From contig BNUR01000109.1 of NCBI GenBank assembly GCA_025997495.1, positions 1 through 9,918 of the forward strand: 9,918 nt of DNA, written 5' to 3'. The stretch comes from Spirochaetia bacterium (GTDB lineage: Bacteria; Spirochaetota; Spirochaetia; Treponematales; Breznakiellaceae). The position numbers were made by a program, and so were the translations under genes. The notes under the pieces are model-generated. The model worked only from the letters and a program-made list of their open reading frames with translations. It was not told the origin of the DNA and did not search any database. Below, in pieces: positions 1 to 6,458 of this stretch (position 1 is the stretch's first letter; every line of letters begins with the position of its first letter).

Positions 1-954
1 GGCGGGATTAAAGGGGGAAAGAGAGGAATACTGCTGAACCAGGGAAGCCCGGTTTTCGTCCATGGCCTTGACCATGGCATAGGCCGTATCGTCGGGTACG
101 CTGGCGGCTACAAAGATACAGTCCGGGGTCCCGGCGTTGATAACATCCGCAGTCTGCCGGTTAAAGGAATTGGCGGGCAGGACCACGGGCTGGAAACCAT
201 GGGCATAGAACCATTGCAGGGTTGCATCTTCAAGCTGCATAAAACGGACCTGGGCGGTCAGGGCGATTTCCACCATGGTGGAAGACTGGGCCGAGGTATG
301 GTCCAGGAGCATGTCAAGCTTTCCGTCCTTTACCATGGAAGCAAGGTCGGAACCGCCGCCGTGGACCACATCGCCGCCCCATTTCTTTACATCATCATAG
401 GTCACCCCGAGATAGTCCGTGAGGAGCATTTCTACGATCTTTTCATCCATGGAGCCCTTGGGGCTGCAGCCGATCCGGATGGGGATCTTCCGGCGGATGG
501 CGTCTTCAATGCTCTTTACCTCGTATTTTCTGATGAAGCTTTCGGTAAGGAAGCTTACTGCAGAAACCGCCGTTAATTCACCCACCAGGCCGCGGTAATT
601 CTTTGTGGGGGGCCTGCCCAGGGTGCCTTCTTCATAGGCCCATTTTGCCGGAGCGCCGTTGATAAAGGCGACGGATACGTTGGCGCCGTCGAACAGATAG
701 GGAGCGCCCATGCCGCCGGGGGATATGGGCTGCACATCAACCTGGGACCCGGCGGGCAGATACTTTTCCCATAACTGGCCGAGACCGGCGGAAATGTTAT
801 AGGTTGCAGTCCCGACCTGATGGGTTCCGAACAACAGGGTGACGGCGCCTTCGGCCTTCGCCTTGTTGTCTGCGCCTCCTCCTGCGAAGACCGTTCCCGG
901 CAGCACTAAAGCGGCCAGTAACGCAGCTAATACGACTCTTTGTAACTTTTTCAT
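1..954 (-). CDS. TAXI-family TRAP transporter solute receptor (3' end outside window)
   Basis: This is a periplasmic substrate-binding protein of the TAXI branch of TRAP transporters, which delivers a small, usually acidic, solute to a membrane permease driven by an ion gradient. The frame is open from the ATG at 954 to the window edge, giving 318 residues. TAXI receptors are commonly a little over 300 residues, so only the tail should be missing. Residues 1-24 form a signal peptide: KK, a hydrophobic stretch rich in Leu and Ala, then a likely cleavage after VFA. The mature protein starts GGG followed by a charged linker. Family features include FGTHQVGTATYNISAGL (about 42-58), GGMGAP (80-85) and a C-terminal DDTAYAMVKAMDEN helix (288-301). 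The start is backed by a GGAGGAG site at 960-966. It lies 55 bp after the aldolase-like gene on the same strand, so it is probably the fifth gene of the operon, with the permease expected beyond the left edge. The ligand cannot be read from sequence; context suggests a sugar acid. Confidence 0.9.
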   Translation of the reverse strand, partial: MKKLQRVVLAALLAALVLPGTVFAGGGADNKAKAEGAVTLLFGTHQVGTATYNISAGLGQLWEKYLPAGSQVDVQPISPGGMGAPYLFDGANVSVAFINGAPAKWAYEEGTLGRPPTKNYRGLVGELTAVSAVSFLTESFIRKYEVKSIEDAIRRKIPIRIGCSPKGSMDEKIVEMLLTDYLGVTYDDVKKWGGDVVHGGGSDLASMVKDGKLDMLLDHTSAQSSTMVEIALTAQVRFMQLEDATLQWFYAHGFQPVVLPANSFNRQTADVINAGTPDCIFVAASVPDDTAYAMVKAMDENRASLVQQYSSLSPFNPA

Positions 955-981
955 AAAAACTCCTCCATAAAAATATTTTAA

Positions 982-1000
982 CGTGTCATTAACAAACACG
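982..1000 (-). other. Short intercistronic inverted repeat upstream of the receptor gene
   Basis: Five-base arms CGTGT (982-986) and ACACG (996-1000) flank a nine-base loop in the 55-bp gap between the aldolase-like gene and the receptor gene. Read on the minus strand it is followed by an A/T-rich stretch. It could be a weak hairpin that attenuates transcription or protects a processed mRNA end, adjusting receptor level against enzyme level. The stem is short and may be accidental. Confidence 0.25.
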
Positions 1001-1009
1001 CTAGTTCCC

Positions 1010-1927
1010 TTACCCTATGCCGAGTGCATGAATCTTTCCGTTGATCGATTCCACCTTCGCTTTTATCGCCTTTTCATCCTCCGGGCTTGACATATCCTGG
1101 GGCCGGATCACCCGCTTATCGGTTAAGCCCAGGAGACTGATGGCATACTTATTAGCGGCGGTTGCGTTCTTGGACATCCCCAGTACCTCTGCGGTCTCCC
1201 CTATCAGTTTTTGTAACTCCAGGGTGCGATCCTTGTTGCCCGCCGCCGCCGCTTCGTAGAGCTGCACAAATAATTCCGGGAACAGGGGCGCAATGGACGG
1301 CACATAGCCGTCGGCCCCAAGCAGCATACTTGCGGCGCCATGGAGGGTCACTCCCTGGAGAACGCTGACCCGGGGATTGGATGCGTATTCCTGAAGCAGT
1401 TTCTGAAAGTCCCCGAAATCTCCGCCGGAATCTTTTATCGCCACAACCTTATCAAGCTTGGCAATTTTGATCATGGTGGCGGCGTTTAACTTAAGCCCCG
1501 TGAAGGGGGGGATATTATATACCGCCAGATCGATATTCGTTTCCGTAGCGATCTTTTCAAAGTGGCGGATGGTTTCATCCTGGGACGTATGGCGGGCATA
1601 AAAAATAGACGTAATGACCGCACAGGTTCCGCCCATCTGCTCAAGCCGCTTGATGTTTTCAATTACCCGGCGGGTACTGGTATCCATCACCCCGGCCATT
1701 ACCGGGACTTGCTTTCCCACTTCGTCCAGGGTTATCCTGATGGCCCGGTCTCTTTGAGCTTGGGTTAAGGCCAGGGTTTCACCGTTTGTGCCCGCCACAA
1801 ATATCCCGTGGATTCCGTGATCCACACAGTGCCGCAGGAGAGCGCGGAACCCCTTCTCATCCACATCTTCGTTTTGATCCACCGGCGTAATAATCGGCGG
1901 GATTACCCCATGGTACTTCTTTGCCAT
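1010..1927 (-). CDS. DHDPS/N-acetylneuraminate lyase superfamily aldolase or dehydratase
   Basis: This is a class I (Schiff-base) lyase of 305 residues, a normal length for the DapA/NanA superfamily, with a TIM-barrel pattern throughout. The Schiff-base lysine is K165 in AIKDSGG, the catalytic tyrosine is Y137 in YNIPPFTG, and the carboxylate-binding loop is GTNGE (46-50). Two residues argue against lysine biosynthesis: the second Thr of the DapA GTTGE loop is Asn48, and the Arg that holds aspartate semialdehyde in DapA is Phe142 here. A 2-keto-3-deoxy-acid or 4-hydroxy-2-oxo-acid aldolase or dehydratase fits better, which matches the acid-sugar neighbours. The start at 1927 is chosen because AAGGAGG (1934-1940) sits six bases upstream. 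An in-frame ATG at 1943-1945 overlaps the pdxA2 stop but would bury this site inside the gene. It is the fourth gene of the operon. The exact substrate is unknown. Confidence 0.85.
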   Translation of the reverse strand: MAKKYHGVIPPIITPVDQNEDVDEKGFRALLRHCVDHGIHGIFVAGTNGETLALTQAQRDRAIRITLDEVGKQVPVMAGVMDTSTRRVIENIKRLEQMGGTCAVITSIFYARHTSQDETIRHFEKIATETNIDLAVYNIPPFTGLKLNAATMIKIAKLDKVVAIKDSGGDFGDFQKLLQEYASNPRVSVLQGVTLHGAASMLLGADGYVPSIAPLFPELFVQLYEAAAAGNKDRTLELQKLIGETAEVLGMSKNATAANKYAISLLGLTDKRVIRPQDMSSPEDEKAIKAKVESINGKIHALGIG

Positions 1928-1944
1928 AACATGCCTCCTTAGCA

Positions 1945-2982
1945 TTACTGTTTATTTACTGCTAATGTAATACCGTATTCAATTGCATTTATCAAACTCA
2001 ATTCATTGGCGGTCCCCTGCCAGGCATGCCCAAAGGCAGTTCCGTGATCAACAGAACTTCTGATGATAGGAAGCCCCAGGGTAATATTAACGCCCTTTAC
2101 GGCCTGCCAGGCGCCGGCGGTCTTATCATACTGAAAACCCAGTACTTTCAGGGGAATATGTCCCTGATCGTGATACATAGCCACCACGATATCGTACATA
2201 CCCCCGTGGGCCTTGGAAAAAACCGTGTCCGGCGGCAGGGGACCATCCAAAACAATCCCCTTTGTCCGCGCCGCTTCCACCGCAGGAATAATCTCGTCAA
2301 TTTCTTCACGGCCAAACAAACCGTTTTCACCGGCATGGGGGTTTAATCCCGCCACTGCAATTTTCGGCTCCGGTATTCCCAATTTTTTGCAGGTGGTATA
2401 TGCCAATTCGATAACCTTCAGCACCCGGTCTTTCTTTACCCGGTCGCAGGCTTCACGAAGGGAGACATGGGTGGAGACATGGACTATCCGAAGGTCATCA
2501 CAGGCCAGCATCATGGAATAGTCCTTTGTTTTCGTTAAATCGGCGTAAATTTCCGTATGCCCTGAATAATGGTGGCCGGCTAAATTCAAAGCCTCTTTAT
2601 TTAATGCGTTTGTAATGGTGGCGTCTATTTCTTTTGCCAGGGCAAGCTCAATAACTTTCTTTACCGAACTAAAGGCAGCCTCGCCGCTCATGGCGTCTAC
2701 CTTGCCGATCTTCAGTTTATCAAAATCAACATTTTTAAGATCATACACGTCGATGGTACCATATTCAAAACGGCAATCGCCGATTTTGTTTACCGGATGA
2801 ACCTTAATAGTATTGTTTTTTACGGCAACACGCGCCGCTTTTTCAATGGTTACCGCGTCGCCCACAACTACGGGATTGCATTTTTGGTAGACCTCTTTGT
2901 GCAGAAGTGTCTTAACCGTAATTTCAGGCCCGCAGCCCGATGGGTCCCCCATGGTGATGCCCAGTACCGGTAGTTTGCTCAT
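1945..2982 (-). CDS. pdxA2: PdxA2-type D-threonate/D-erythronate 4-phosphate dehydrogenase
   Basis: This is an NAD-dependent, metal-requiring dehydrogenase of the PdxA family, 345 residues. It is expected to oxidise C3 of a phosphorylated four-carbon acid sugar; the 3-keto product loses CO2 and yields dihydroxyacetone phosphate. The family signature ITMGDPSGCGPEI is at 9-21 and the substrate-loop GHTEIYAD at 141-148. The three metal-binding histidines are visible as H172 (STHVSL), H216 (LNPHAGENG) and H271 (YHDQGH). PdxA (vitamin B6 synthesis) and PdxA2 (sugar acids) share these residues, so the PdxA2 call rests mainly on the DUF1537 kinase in the same operon, a well-known pairing. The start at 2982 has a GGGAG site eight bases upstream, and the gene begins 13 bp after the stop of the dehydrogenase gene. 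An upstream in-frame extension to 3030 would overlap that gene and has no family support. Confidence 0.88.
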   Translation of the reverse strand: MSKLPVLGITMGDPSGCGPEITVKTLLHKEVYQKCNPVVVGDAVTIEKAARVAVKNNTIKVHPVNKIGDCRFEYGTIDVYDLKNVDFDKLKIGKVDAMSGEAAFSSVKKVIELALAKEIDATITNALNKEALNLAGHHYSGHTEIYADLTKTKDYSMMLACDDLRIVHVSTHVSLREACDRVKKDRVLKVIELAYTTCKKLGIPEPKIAVAGLNPHAGENGLFGREEIDEIIPAVEAARTKGIVLDGPLPPDTVFSKAHGGMYDIVVAMYHDQGHIPLKVLGFQYDKTAGAWQAVKGVNITLGLPIIRSSVDHGTAFGHAWQGTANELSLINAIEYGITLAVNKQ

Positions 2983-2995
2983 CCGCTCTTCTCCC

Positions 2996-4144
2996 TTATA
3001 TGACCCGCCGGTAAATTGACCGGATGTCATCCAAGCTTAGTTCCTTCATATTATTTACCAGGAGCCGGGTCTGCTGACTTCCCGCCAGTACCAGATCCTC
3101 CAGGTCCTCATCCTTTACCCCGAATTCTTTGAGGCTTAATGGTATTTCAGTATTCTGAACCACCTCGGAAATACGGCGGATAATACTATCTGCCCGTTCA
3201 TCTTCGCTCTTCAGGCTGTATTCGGGATACACAGCATTACTGAGGGCGCCCAGGCGGCTTTTACAGGCGTCACGGTTGAAGGCCATAACCTGGGCAAACA
3301 GGATGGCGTTTGAAACTCCGTGGGCAATATGATAGCGGCCCCCCAGGGGATATGACAATGCGTGAACCGCGGTGGTACCGCTGCCGGTAATAGCCACTCC
3401 GCCGTAAAACGCGCCCAGAAGCATATTCTGCAGGGCTTCGGTATCCCCCTCTGAATAGGCCTTTTCAATATTGTGGAAAATTAATCTGGCCCCCTCGGCG
3501 GCGTACAGGTTCGACAGGGGAGTGGCTTTTTTGCTGGTATAACATTCTACGCTGTGGGCCAGGGCATCCACGCCGGTGGCGGCAATAATACGGCGGGGGA
3601 GGGCGGCAATAAGATTAACATCCAGAATTACCTCATCGGGAATAAGGGCCGGGTTAACGATCCCCTTCTTAACCTGTTCTTCCGGGATAGCCACAATGGC
3701 ATTGCAGGTTGCCTCGCTGCCGGTTCCGCAGGTGGTAGGAATCATGAGGGTACGAAGCTTCTTCTCCGCCTTGAGGGGATCCTTCAGGAGATCCCGCACC
3801 CCGTAGGAGGCGCCCAGGAGTACCGACGCAAGTTTTGCGGTATCCATTACCGAACCGCCGCCTATACCGATGAGTAAATCTGCCTGGGGATTTTTTACCG
3901 CCCCAAGGGTCTTCTCGACGTCACTTACCGAGGGCTCGGGAATAATCTGATCCACCACCTCTGGAACGGCCCCGGCCTTGGCAATCAGCGCTTCCAGGGC
4001 GGCGGTGGTACCCAATTTTCGCAGGGACTGATCGGTAAATACCAGCGCCCGCCGGACGTTGTTCCGTTTGATAGTTTCGCTAACCTGCTCCAGAGAATTT
4101 TGGCCGTAGTGAACGCGTACCGGTAATTGTATCATACAGCTCAT
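2996..4144 (-). CDS. Iron-containing (group III) alcohol dehydrogenase
   Basis: This is a cytoplasmic NAD(P)-dependent dehydrogenase of the Fe-ADH family, 382 residues, the usual length. The nucleotide-binding GGGSVMD is at 95-101 and the PTTCGTGSEAT motif at 136-146. All four metal ligands are present: D193 and H197 in GVDALAHSVE, H261 in VHALSYPLGG and H275 in YHIAHG. It should interconvert an alcohol and a carbonyl, perhaps oxidising a hydroxyl of the incoming acid sugar or reducing an aldehyde released by the aldolase-like protein; sequence alone cannot decide. The start at 4144 overlaps the kinase stop as ATGA, a sign of translational coupling, with GAGG eight bases upstream. A GTG at 4153 and an ATG at 4135 are alternatives. 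It is the second gene of the operon. Confidence 0.9.
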   Translation of the reverse strand: MSCMIQLPVRVHYGQNSLEQVSETIKRNNVRRALVFTDQSLRKLGTTAALEALIAKAGAVPEVVDQIIPEPSVSDVEKTLGAVKNPQADLLIGIGGGSVMDTAKLASVLLGASYGVRDLLKDPLKAEKKLRTLMIPTTCGTGSEATCNAIVAIPEEQVKKGIVNPALIPDEVILDVNLIAALPRRIIAATGVDALAHSVECYTSKKATPLSNLYAAEGARLIFHNIEKAYSEGDTEALQNMLLGAFYGGVAITGSGTTAVHALSYPLGGRYHIAHGVSNAILFAQVMAFNRDACKSRLGALSNAVYPEYSLKSEDERADSIIRRISEVVQNTEIPLSLKEFGVKDEDLEDLVLAGSQQTRLLVNNMKELSLDDIRSIYRRVI

Positions 4145-5427
4145 ATTACACACCTCTTTTCAGTATCATCCGTTGATTTGCTGAGATAATTCATTATTTC
4201 AATGAGGGAACCCTTGTTCCCAAACCGTCCGCTCTTGGTAATGATAAACTGACCGTCATAGGTTCCGCCGGCGATCCTGCCCATGGGAATGCCGGGGCAA
4301 ATTTCAGTTACCGGCTGAATACCCCGTATACCGAGGCGCTTGCACACCTCCAGGGAAGTATCGCCGCCGGTGGTTATCATCGCGGAAAACTGAAAGGCGT
4401 CCAGTAATTTCCACGCCAAAAGGCCAAGGGCGGAGGAAATAGCATTGCTATCGGCGTCCCCTTCTCCCTTGTCCCGGTCCACATCCCCAACGGGAATTTC
4501 AGACCTGAACATGCTCTCCACCGCGATAATACATATCCGCGGGTTTTGCCGCATCTCTTCCACTGCCCGGGTAAAAGCTGCGCCGATGGCTTCTTCATCC
4601 TTCCCTTCCCGAACCAGATCTACCCGGAAACGGATAATCGGCGCCGAAAGAATCCGGGAAAGGGTGGTAATCTGGGCGGCGGTCTCGCCCTGCCGGGTTC
4701 CGGCTATCATCAGTACCGGCCCCTGCCGGTTAAGGGGGGGGAGTATTTCTGCGGTTTCCCGGCCCAGATCCCTGGCGATCTGATTTGCCAGGCCTGCTGC
4801 TCCCGCCAGGATATGGGGCGTTTTAAGGGCGGCGGCAATTTGATAGATGGTTGCCAAATCCGTGTCGGTAACCGCGTCCGCTATAAACACTTCCGCTCCC
4901 TCCGCATGGCGGTTCCGAATATAGTCCGCAGCGGAAACATACCCCCGGCGAATTTCTTCCAGCGGAACGTTTTGGACTTTTTTATCCATCCCCTGGGCAA
5001 AAACTTTTACCGCGTCAACAATACCGGAACCGGAGTTAAGTATGCCCTGTTCCAGAATACTCCGGTTTGCGGGAAAGGAGGGCGCCACCAGGGCCAGGGA
5101 AATCCCCAGTTCATCCATAACCGCCGCCAGTTCCGCCCCGGGATTTCCCCGAAGTACGGAATCAATTTTTTTATAAAAAGTAAATTTCCGGTTTGCCGCC
5201 CCCAAGCTTGCAGCCATGTTCTTTACCGTATTATAGGCGTCACCGGCGCTCATTCCCCGGCTGTTTGAATTGAAGGAAACCACATCGTAGGTATCAAAGG
5301 CCGAGGGATCTGAAAATTGGATATGGGGAATAACCAGGGCTGATAATCCCTGATTGACAAACTGGATTGCCGTATCATTCGCACCGGTAAGATCGTCCGC
5401 CAGTATTATTGTTTGAGGCGCGCCCAT
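4141..5427 (-). CDS. Four-carbon acid-sugar kinase (DUF1537, OtnK/DtnK family)
   Basis: This is an ATP-dependent kinase that phosphorylates a C4 acid sugar such as D-threonate, D-erythronate or 3-oxo-tetronate at O4. It has 428 residues, normal for the family. The N-terminal substrate domain opens with ADDLTGANDT (10-19) and contains KKIDSVLRGN (86-95) and the APSFPANRS segment (115-123). The C-terminal nucleotide domain has IAGTRQGETAAQ (241-252), TTGGDTS (352-358) and GRFGNKGSL (400-408). Pairing with pdxA2 favours D-threonate or D-erythronate kinase (DtnK-like) over OtnK, which usually goes with OtnC and OtnI. The start at 5427 places ADDLTGAND at the usual distance from the N-terminus. 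A longer frame to a TTG at 5505 has no ribosome site and would include the sigma-54 promoter. It is the first gene of the operon, and its stop overlaps the next start (ATGA). Confidence 0.92.
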   Translation of the reverse strand: MGAPQTIILADDLTGANDTAIQFVNQGLSALVIPHIQFSDPSAFDTYDVVSFNSNSRGMSAGDAYNTVKNMAASLGAANRKFTFYKKIDSVLRGNPGAELAAVMDELGISLALVAPSFPANRSILEQGILNSGSGIVDAVKVFAQGMDKKVQNVPLEEIRRGYVSAADYIRNRHAEGAEVFIADAVTDTDLATIYQIAAALKTPHILAGAAGLANQIARDLGRETAEILPPLNRQGPVLMIAGTRQGETAAQITTLSRILSAPIIRFRVDLVREGKDEEAIGAAFTRAVEEMRQNPRICIIAVESMFRSEIPVGDVDRDKGEGDADSNAISSALGLLAWKLLDAFQFSAMITTGGDTSLEVCKRLGIRGIQPVTEICPGIPMGRIAGGTYDGQFIITKSGRFGNKGSLIEIMNYLSKSTDDTEKRCVI

Positions 5428-5439
5428 GACTATCTCTAT

Positions 5440-5455
5440 AGCAAGAATCGTGCCA
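5440..5455 (-). promoter_or_regulatory. Sigma-54 (RpoN) promoter of the acid-sugar operon
   Basis: Read on the minus strand, the sequence is TGGCACG, four bases, TTGCT, an exact match to the sigma-54 -24/-12 consensus with correct spacing. GG lies at 5454-5453 and GC at 5442-5441. Transcription should start near 5429, only about two bases before the kinase ATG at 5427, so the message would be almost leaderless. A sigma-54 activator gene nearby and a palindrome at activator distance support the call. Confidence 0.85.
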
Positions 5456-5560
5456 GGAAAGCGATGGAGGTACGCAATGCGATAGCCGGATGCCTTTTCA
5501 AGCAAACAGGAACAAATGCAGGATCCGGTAAAGTAGATAATCCGGAAAATCTATATGAAG

Positions 5561-5577
5561 TGTTTCATATTGAAACA
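5561..5577. promoter_or_regulatory. Candidate upstream activator site, perfect 17-bp palindrome
   Basis: TGTTTCA (5561-5567) and TGAAACA (5571-5577) form a perfect inverted repeat around a three-base centre. The centre lies about 140 bp upstream of the predicted sigma-54 start site, the usual distance for an enhancer bound by a Fis-type helix-turn-helix activator. The PrpR_N-type activator encoded at 6571-8457 is the natural candidate to bind it. Only one clear copy was found; such activators often use two. Confidence 0.6.
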
Positions 5578-5611
5578 TAGGCGTTGCAAAATAAAACAGT
5601 TGAAGATAAAA

Positions 5612-5638
5612 ACCACGAACCTCACGAACACCACGGAC
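5612..5638. repeat. Three imperfect 9-bp tandem repeats
   Basis: The units are ACCACGAAC (5612-5620), CTCACGAAC (5621-5629) and ACCACGGAC (5630-5638), head to tail without gaps. They lie between the putative activator site and the AT-rich island. They could be a fragment of a dispersed intergenic repeat or a scar near the island boundary. No function can be read from the sequence. Confidence 0.5.
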
Positions 5639-5744
5639 AAATTCTTGTTTTGGAACCGGCTCTATTCATTATCTTTTTTCACGTTAGACGCAATAAACCC
5701 CTAAAATTCGTTGAAAATATATGATTTTTTAACCCTTTACCCTA

Positions 5745-5775
5745 TTGCATGTTTTCATACATATGTTACTATAAA
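5745..5775 (+). promoter_or_regulatory. Probable sigma-70-type promoter of the toxin-antitoxin pair
   Basis: A -35-like TTGCAT (5745-5750) is followed after 16 bases by TACTAT (5767-5772). An overlapping TATAAA (5770-5775) at 19 bases is the alternative. Transcription would start near 5780, just upstream of the antitoxin ribosome site (AGGG, 5781-5784). The region is AT-rich, so chance matches are likely and confidence is moderate. Confidence 0.4.
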
Positions 5776-5794
5776 TTTAAAGGGTAAACATATG
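5760..5794. promoter_or_regulatory. Candidate autoregulatory operator of the toxin-antitoxin pair
   Basis: CATATGTTAC (5760-5769) and GTAAACATATG (5784-5794) are near-perfect inverted arms, with one extra base in the second, separated by 14 bases. They cover the predicted -10 box, the ribosome site and the antitoxin ATG. VapBC complexes typically repress their own promoter through such inverted repeats, so this is a plausible binding site for the complex. Confidence 0.45.
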
Positions 5795-6049
5795 GAATTA
5801 GGTATTGAAAATGCATATGACAATAAGGTTCTTCTCGAAAATTATATGGGACTACTGAATAGTCTCAGTCGGGAATATAAAATGAAACTGGTTGAATACC
5901 TTAATACTGATATAAAGAATAATGTTATACCAGAGACCGATTGGATAGACAGACTTTATGGATCATTTATATCTGATAAATCTGCTGAAGATATGATTTC
6001 TGAGATACGGTCAAGCAGACGATTTAATCGTAGGGCACTTGAATTTTAA
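5792..6049 (+). CDS. Small antitoxin partner of VapC
   Basis: This 85-residue acidic and basic helical protein lies immediately before a VapC toxin, in the normal antitoxin-first order. Its C-terminal half (DKSAEDMISEIRSSRRFNRRALEF pattern, about 62-85) resembles the tail of antitoxins often paired with PIN toxins in Bacteroidetes and spirochaetes, where an Ala-Glu-rich helix is followed by an Ile-Arg-x-Ser-Arg-x-Phe-Asn-Arg motif. That tail is expected to wrap the toxin and block its active site. No AbrB, ribbon-helix-helix or Phd domain is evident, so the DNA-binding mode is unclear. The start at 5792 follows AGGG (5781-5784) at seven bases; an upstream ATG at 5711 lacks a site and would cross the promoter. 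The stop at 6047-6049 is one base before the toxin ATG. Codons are strongly AT-rich compared with neighbouring genes. Confidence 0.75.
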   Translation: MELGIENAYDNKVLLENYMGLLNSLSREYKMKLVEYLNTDIKNNVIPETDWIDRLYGSFISDKSAEDMISEIRSSRRFNRRALEF

Positions 6050-6050
6050 T

Positions 6051-6458
6051 ATGATAAAATATTTACTGGATACGGACATTTCAGTATTTTATCTCCGTGG
6101 AAAACACAATATCAACAAAAAGTTAAAGGAGATTATTGGGTATGATAATTGTTTTATTTCGGAAATCACCTTGGCGGAATTAAAATATGGAGCTGAATTA
6201 AGTGATAGGGTAGAAGAAAATATGAATTCTGTAAATGATTTTGCAGGTAAAATCGGTATTCTTCCGATATTTAACAGCCTTGATTTATATGCAAAAGAAA
6301 AGGCGCGCTTAAAAAAGAATGGTTATTTGATAGATGATTTTGATTTGTTAATTGGTTGTTCATCAATAAAGAATAATTTATTGTTAGTTACAAATAATGA
6401 AAATCATTTTAAACGGATAGAAAATATAAAGATTGAAAATTGGGTAAAAACAGAATAA
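6051..6458 (+). CDS. vapC: VapC-type PIN-domain ribonuclease toxin
   Basis: This is a single-domain PIN endoribonuclease of 135 residues, the usual VapC length; family members cut initiator tRNA or rRNA and arrest growth when the antitoxin is lost. Conserved acidic residues are visible as D7 in YLLDTD, E43 in ITLAELKYGAE and D98 in DDFDLLIG, which coordinate Mg2+. The LLLVTNNENHF strand (111-120) ends the active site, with Asn at the position that is Asp in some relatives. The start at 6051 gives the canonical N-terminus MIKYLLDTD and lies one base after the antitoxin stop, implying translational coupling. A TTG at 6039 inside the antitoxin is an alternative start. It is AT-rich and on the opposite strand to both flanking catabolic and regulatory genes, which suggests horizontal acquisition. 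Confidence 0.9.
   Translation: MIKYLLDTDISVFYLRGKHNINKKLKEIIGYDNCFISEITLAELKYGAELSDRVEENMNSVNDFAGKIGILPIFNSLDLYAKEKARLKKNGYLIDDFDLLIGCSSIKNNLLLVTNNENHFKRIENIKIENWVKTE

Larger units (their letters stand above)
5428..5791. other. Gene-free control and junction region
   Basis: No convincing gene is seen between the kinase start and the antitoxin start. The right part of the kinase side holds the sigma-54 promoter and the palindromic activator site. Next come a near-repeat of ATCCGG (5523-5528 and 5540-5545) and a three-unit 9-bp tandem repeat (5612-5638). From about 5690 onward the base composition turns strongly AT-rich, marking the approach to the toxin-antitoxin island. No clear target-site duplication or terminal inverted repeat was found at the change. 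Confidence 0.6.

Noticed and set aside
199..576. Plus-strand open frame of 125 codons at the left edge
   Set aside because: It lies opposite the TAXI receptor, whose minus-strand frame is open over 318 codons with signal peptide and ribosome site.
1010..1927. Lysine-pathway dapA
   Set aside because: Key DapA residues are replaced (Thr to Asn48, Arg to Phe142), and the operon is catabolic.
1945..2982. Vitamin B6 biosynthesis gene pdxA
   Set aside because: The metal ligands fit both types, but the coupled DUF1537 kinase and transport gene point to the acid-sugar PdxA2 role; no other B6 gene is present.
4546..5268. Long plus-strand open frame of 240 codons opposite the kinase gene
   Set aside because: It is the antisense of a gene with clear DUF1537 motifs; its translation has no recognisable domain and is rich in Gly, Arg and Pro, as expected for a shadow in G+C-rich DNA.
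5428..5505. N-terminal extension of the kinase to the TTG at 5505
   Set aside because: No ribosome site precedes it, family members start close to the ADDLTGAND motif, and the extension would contain the sigma-54 promoter.
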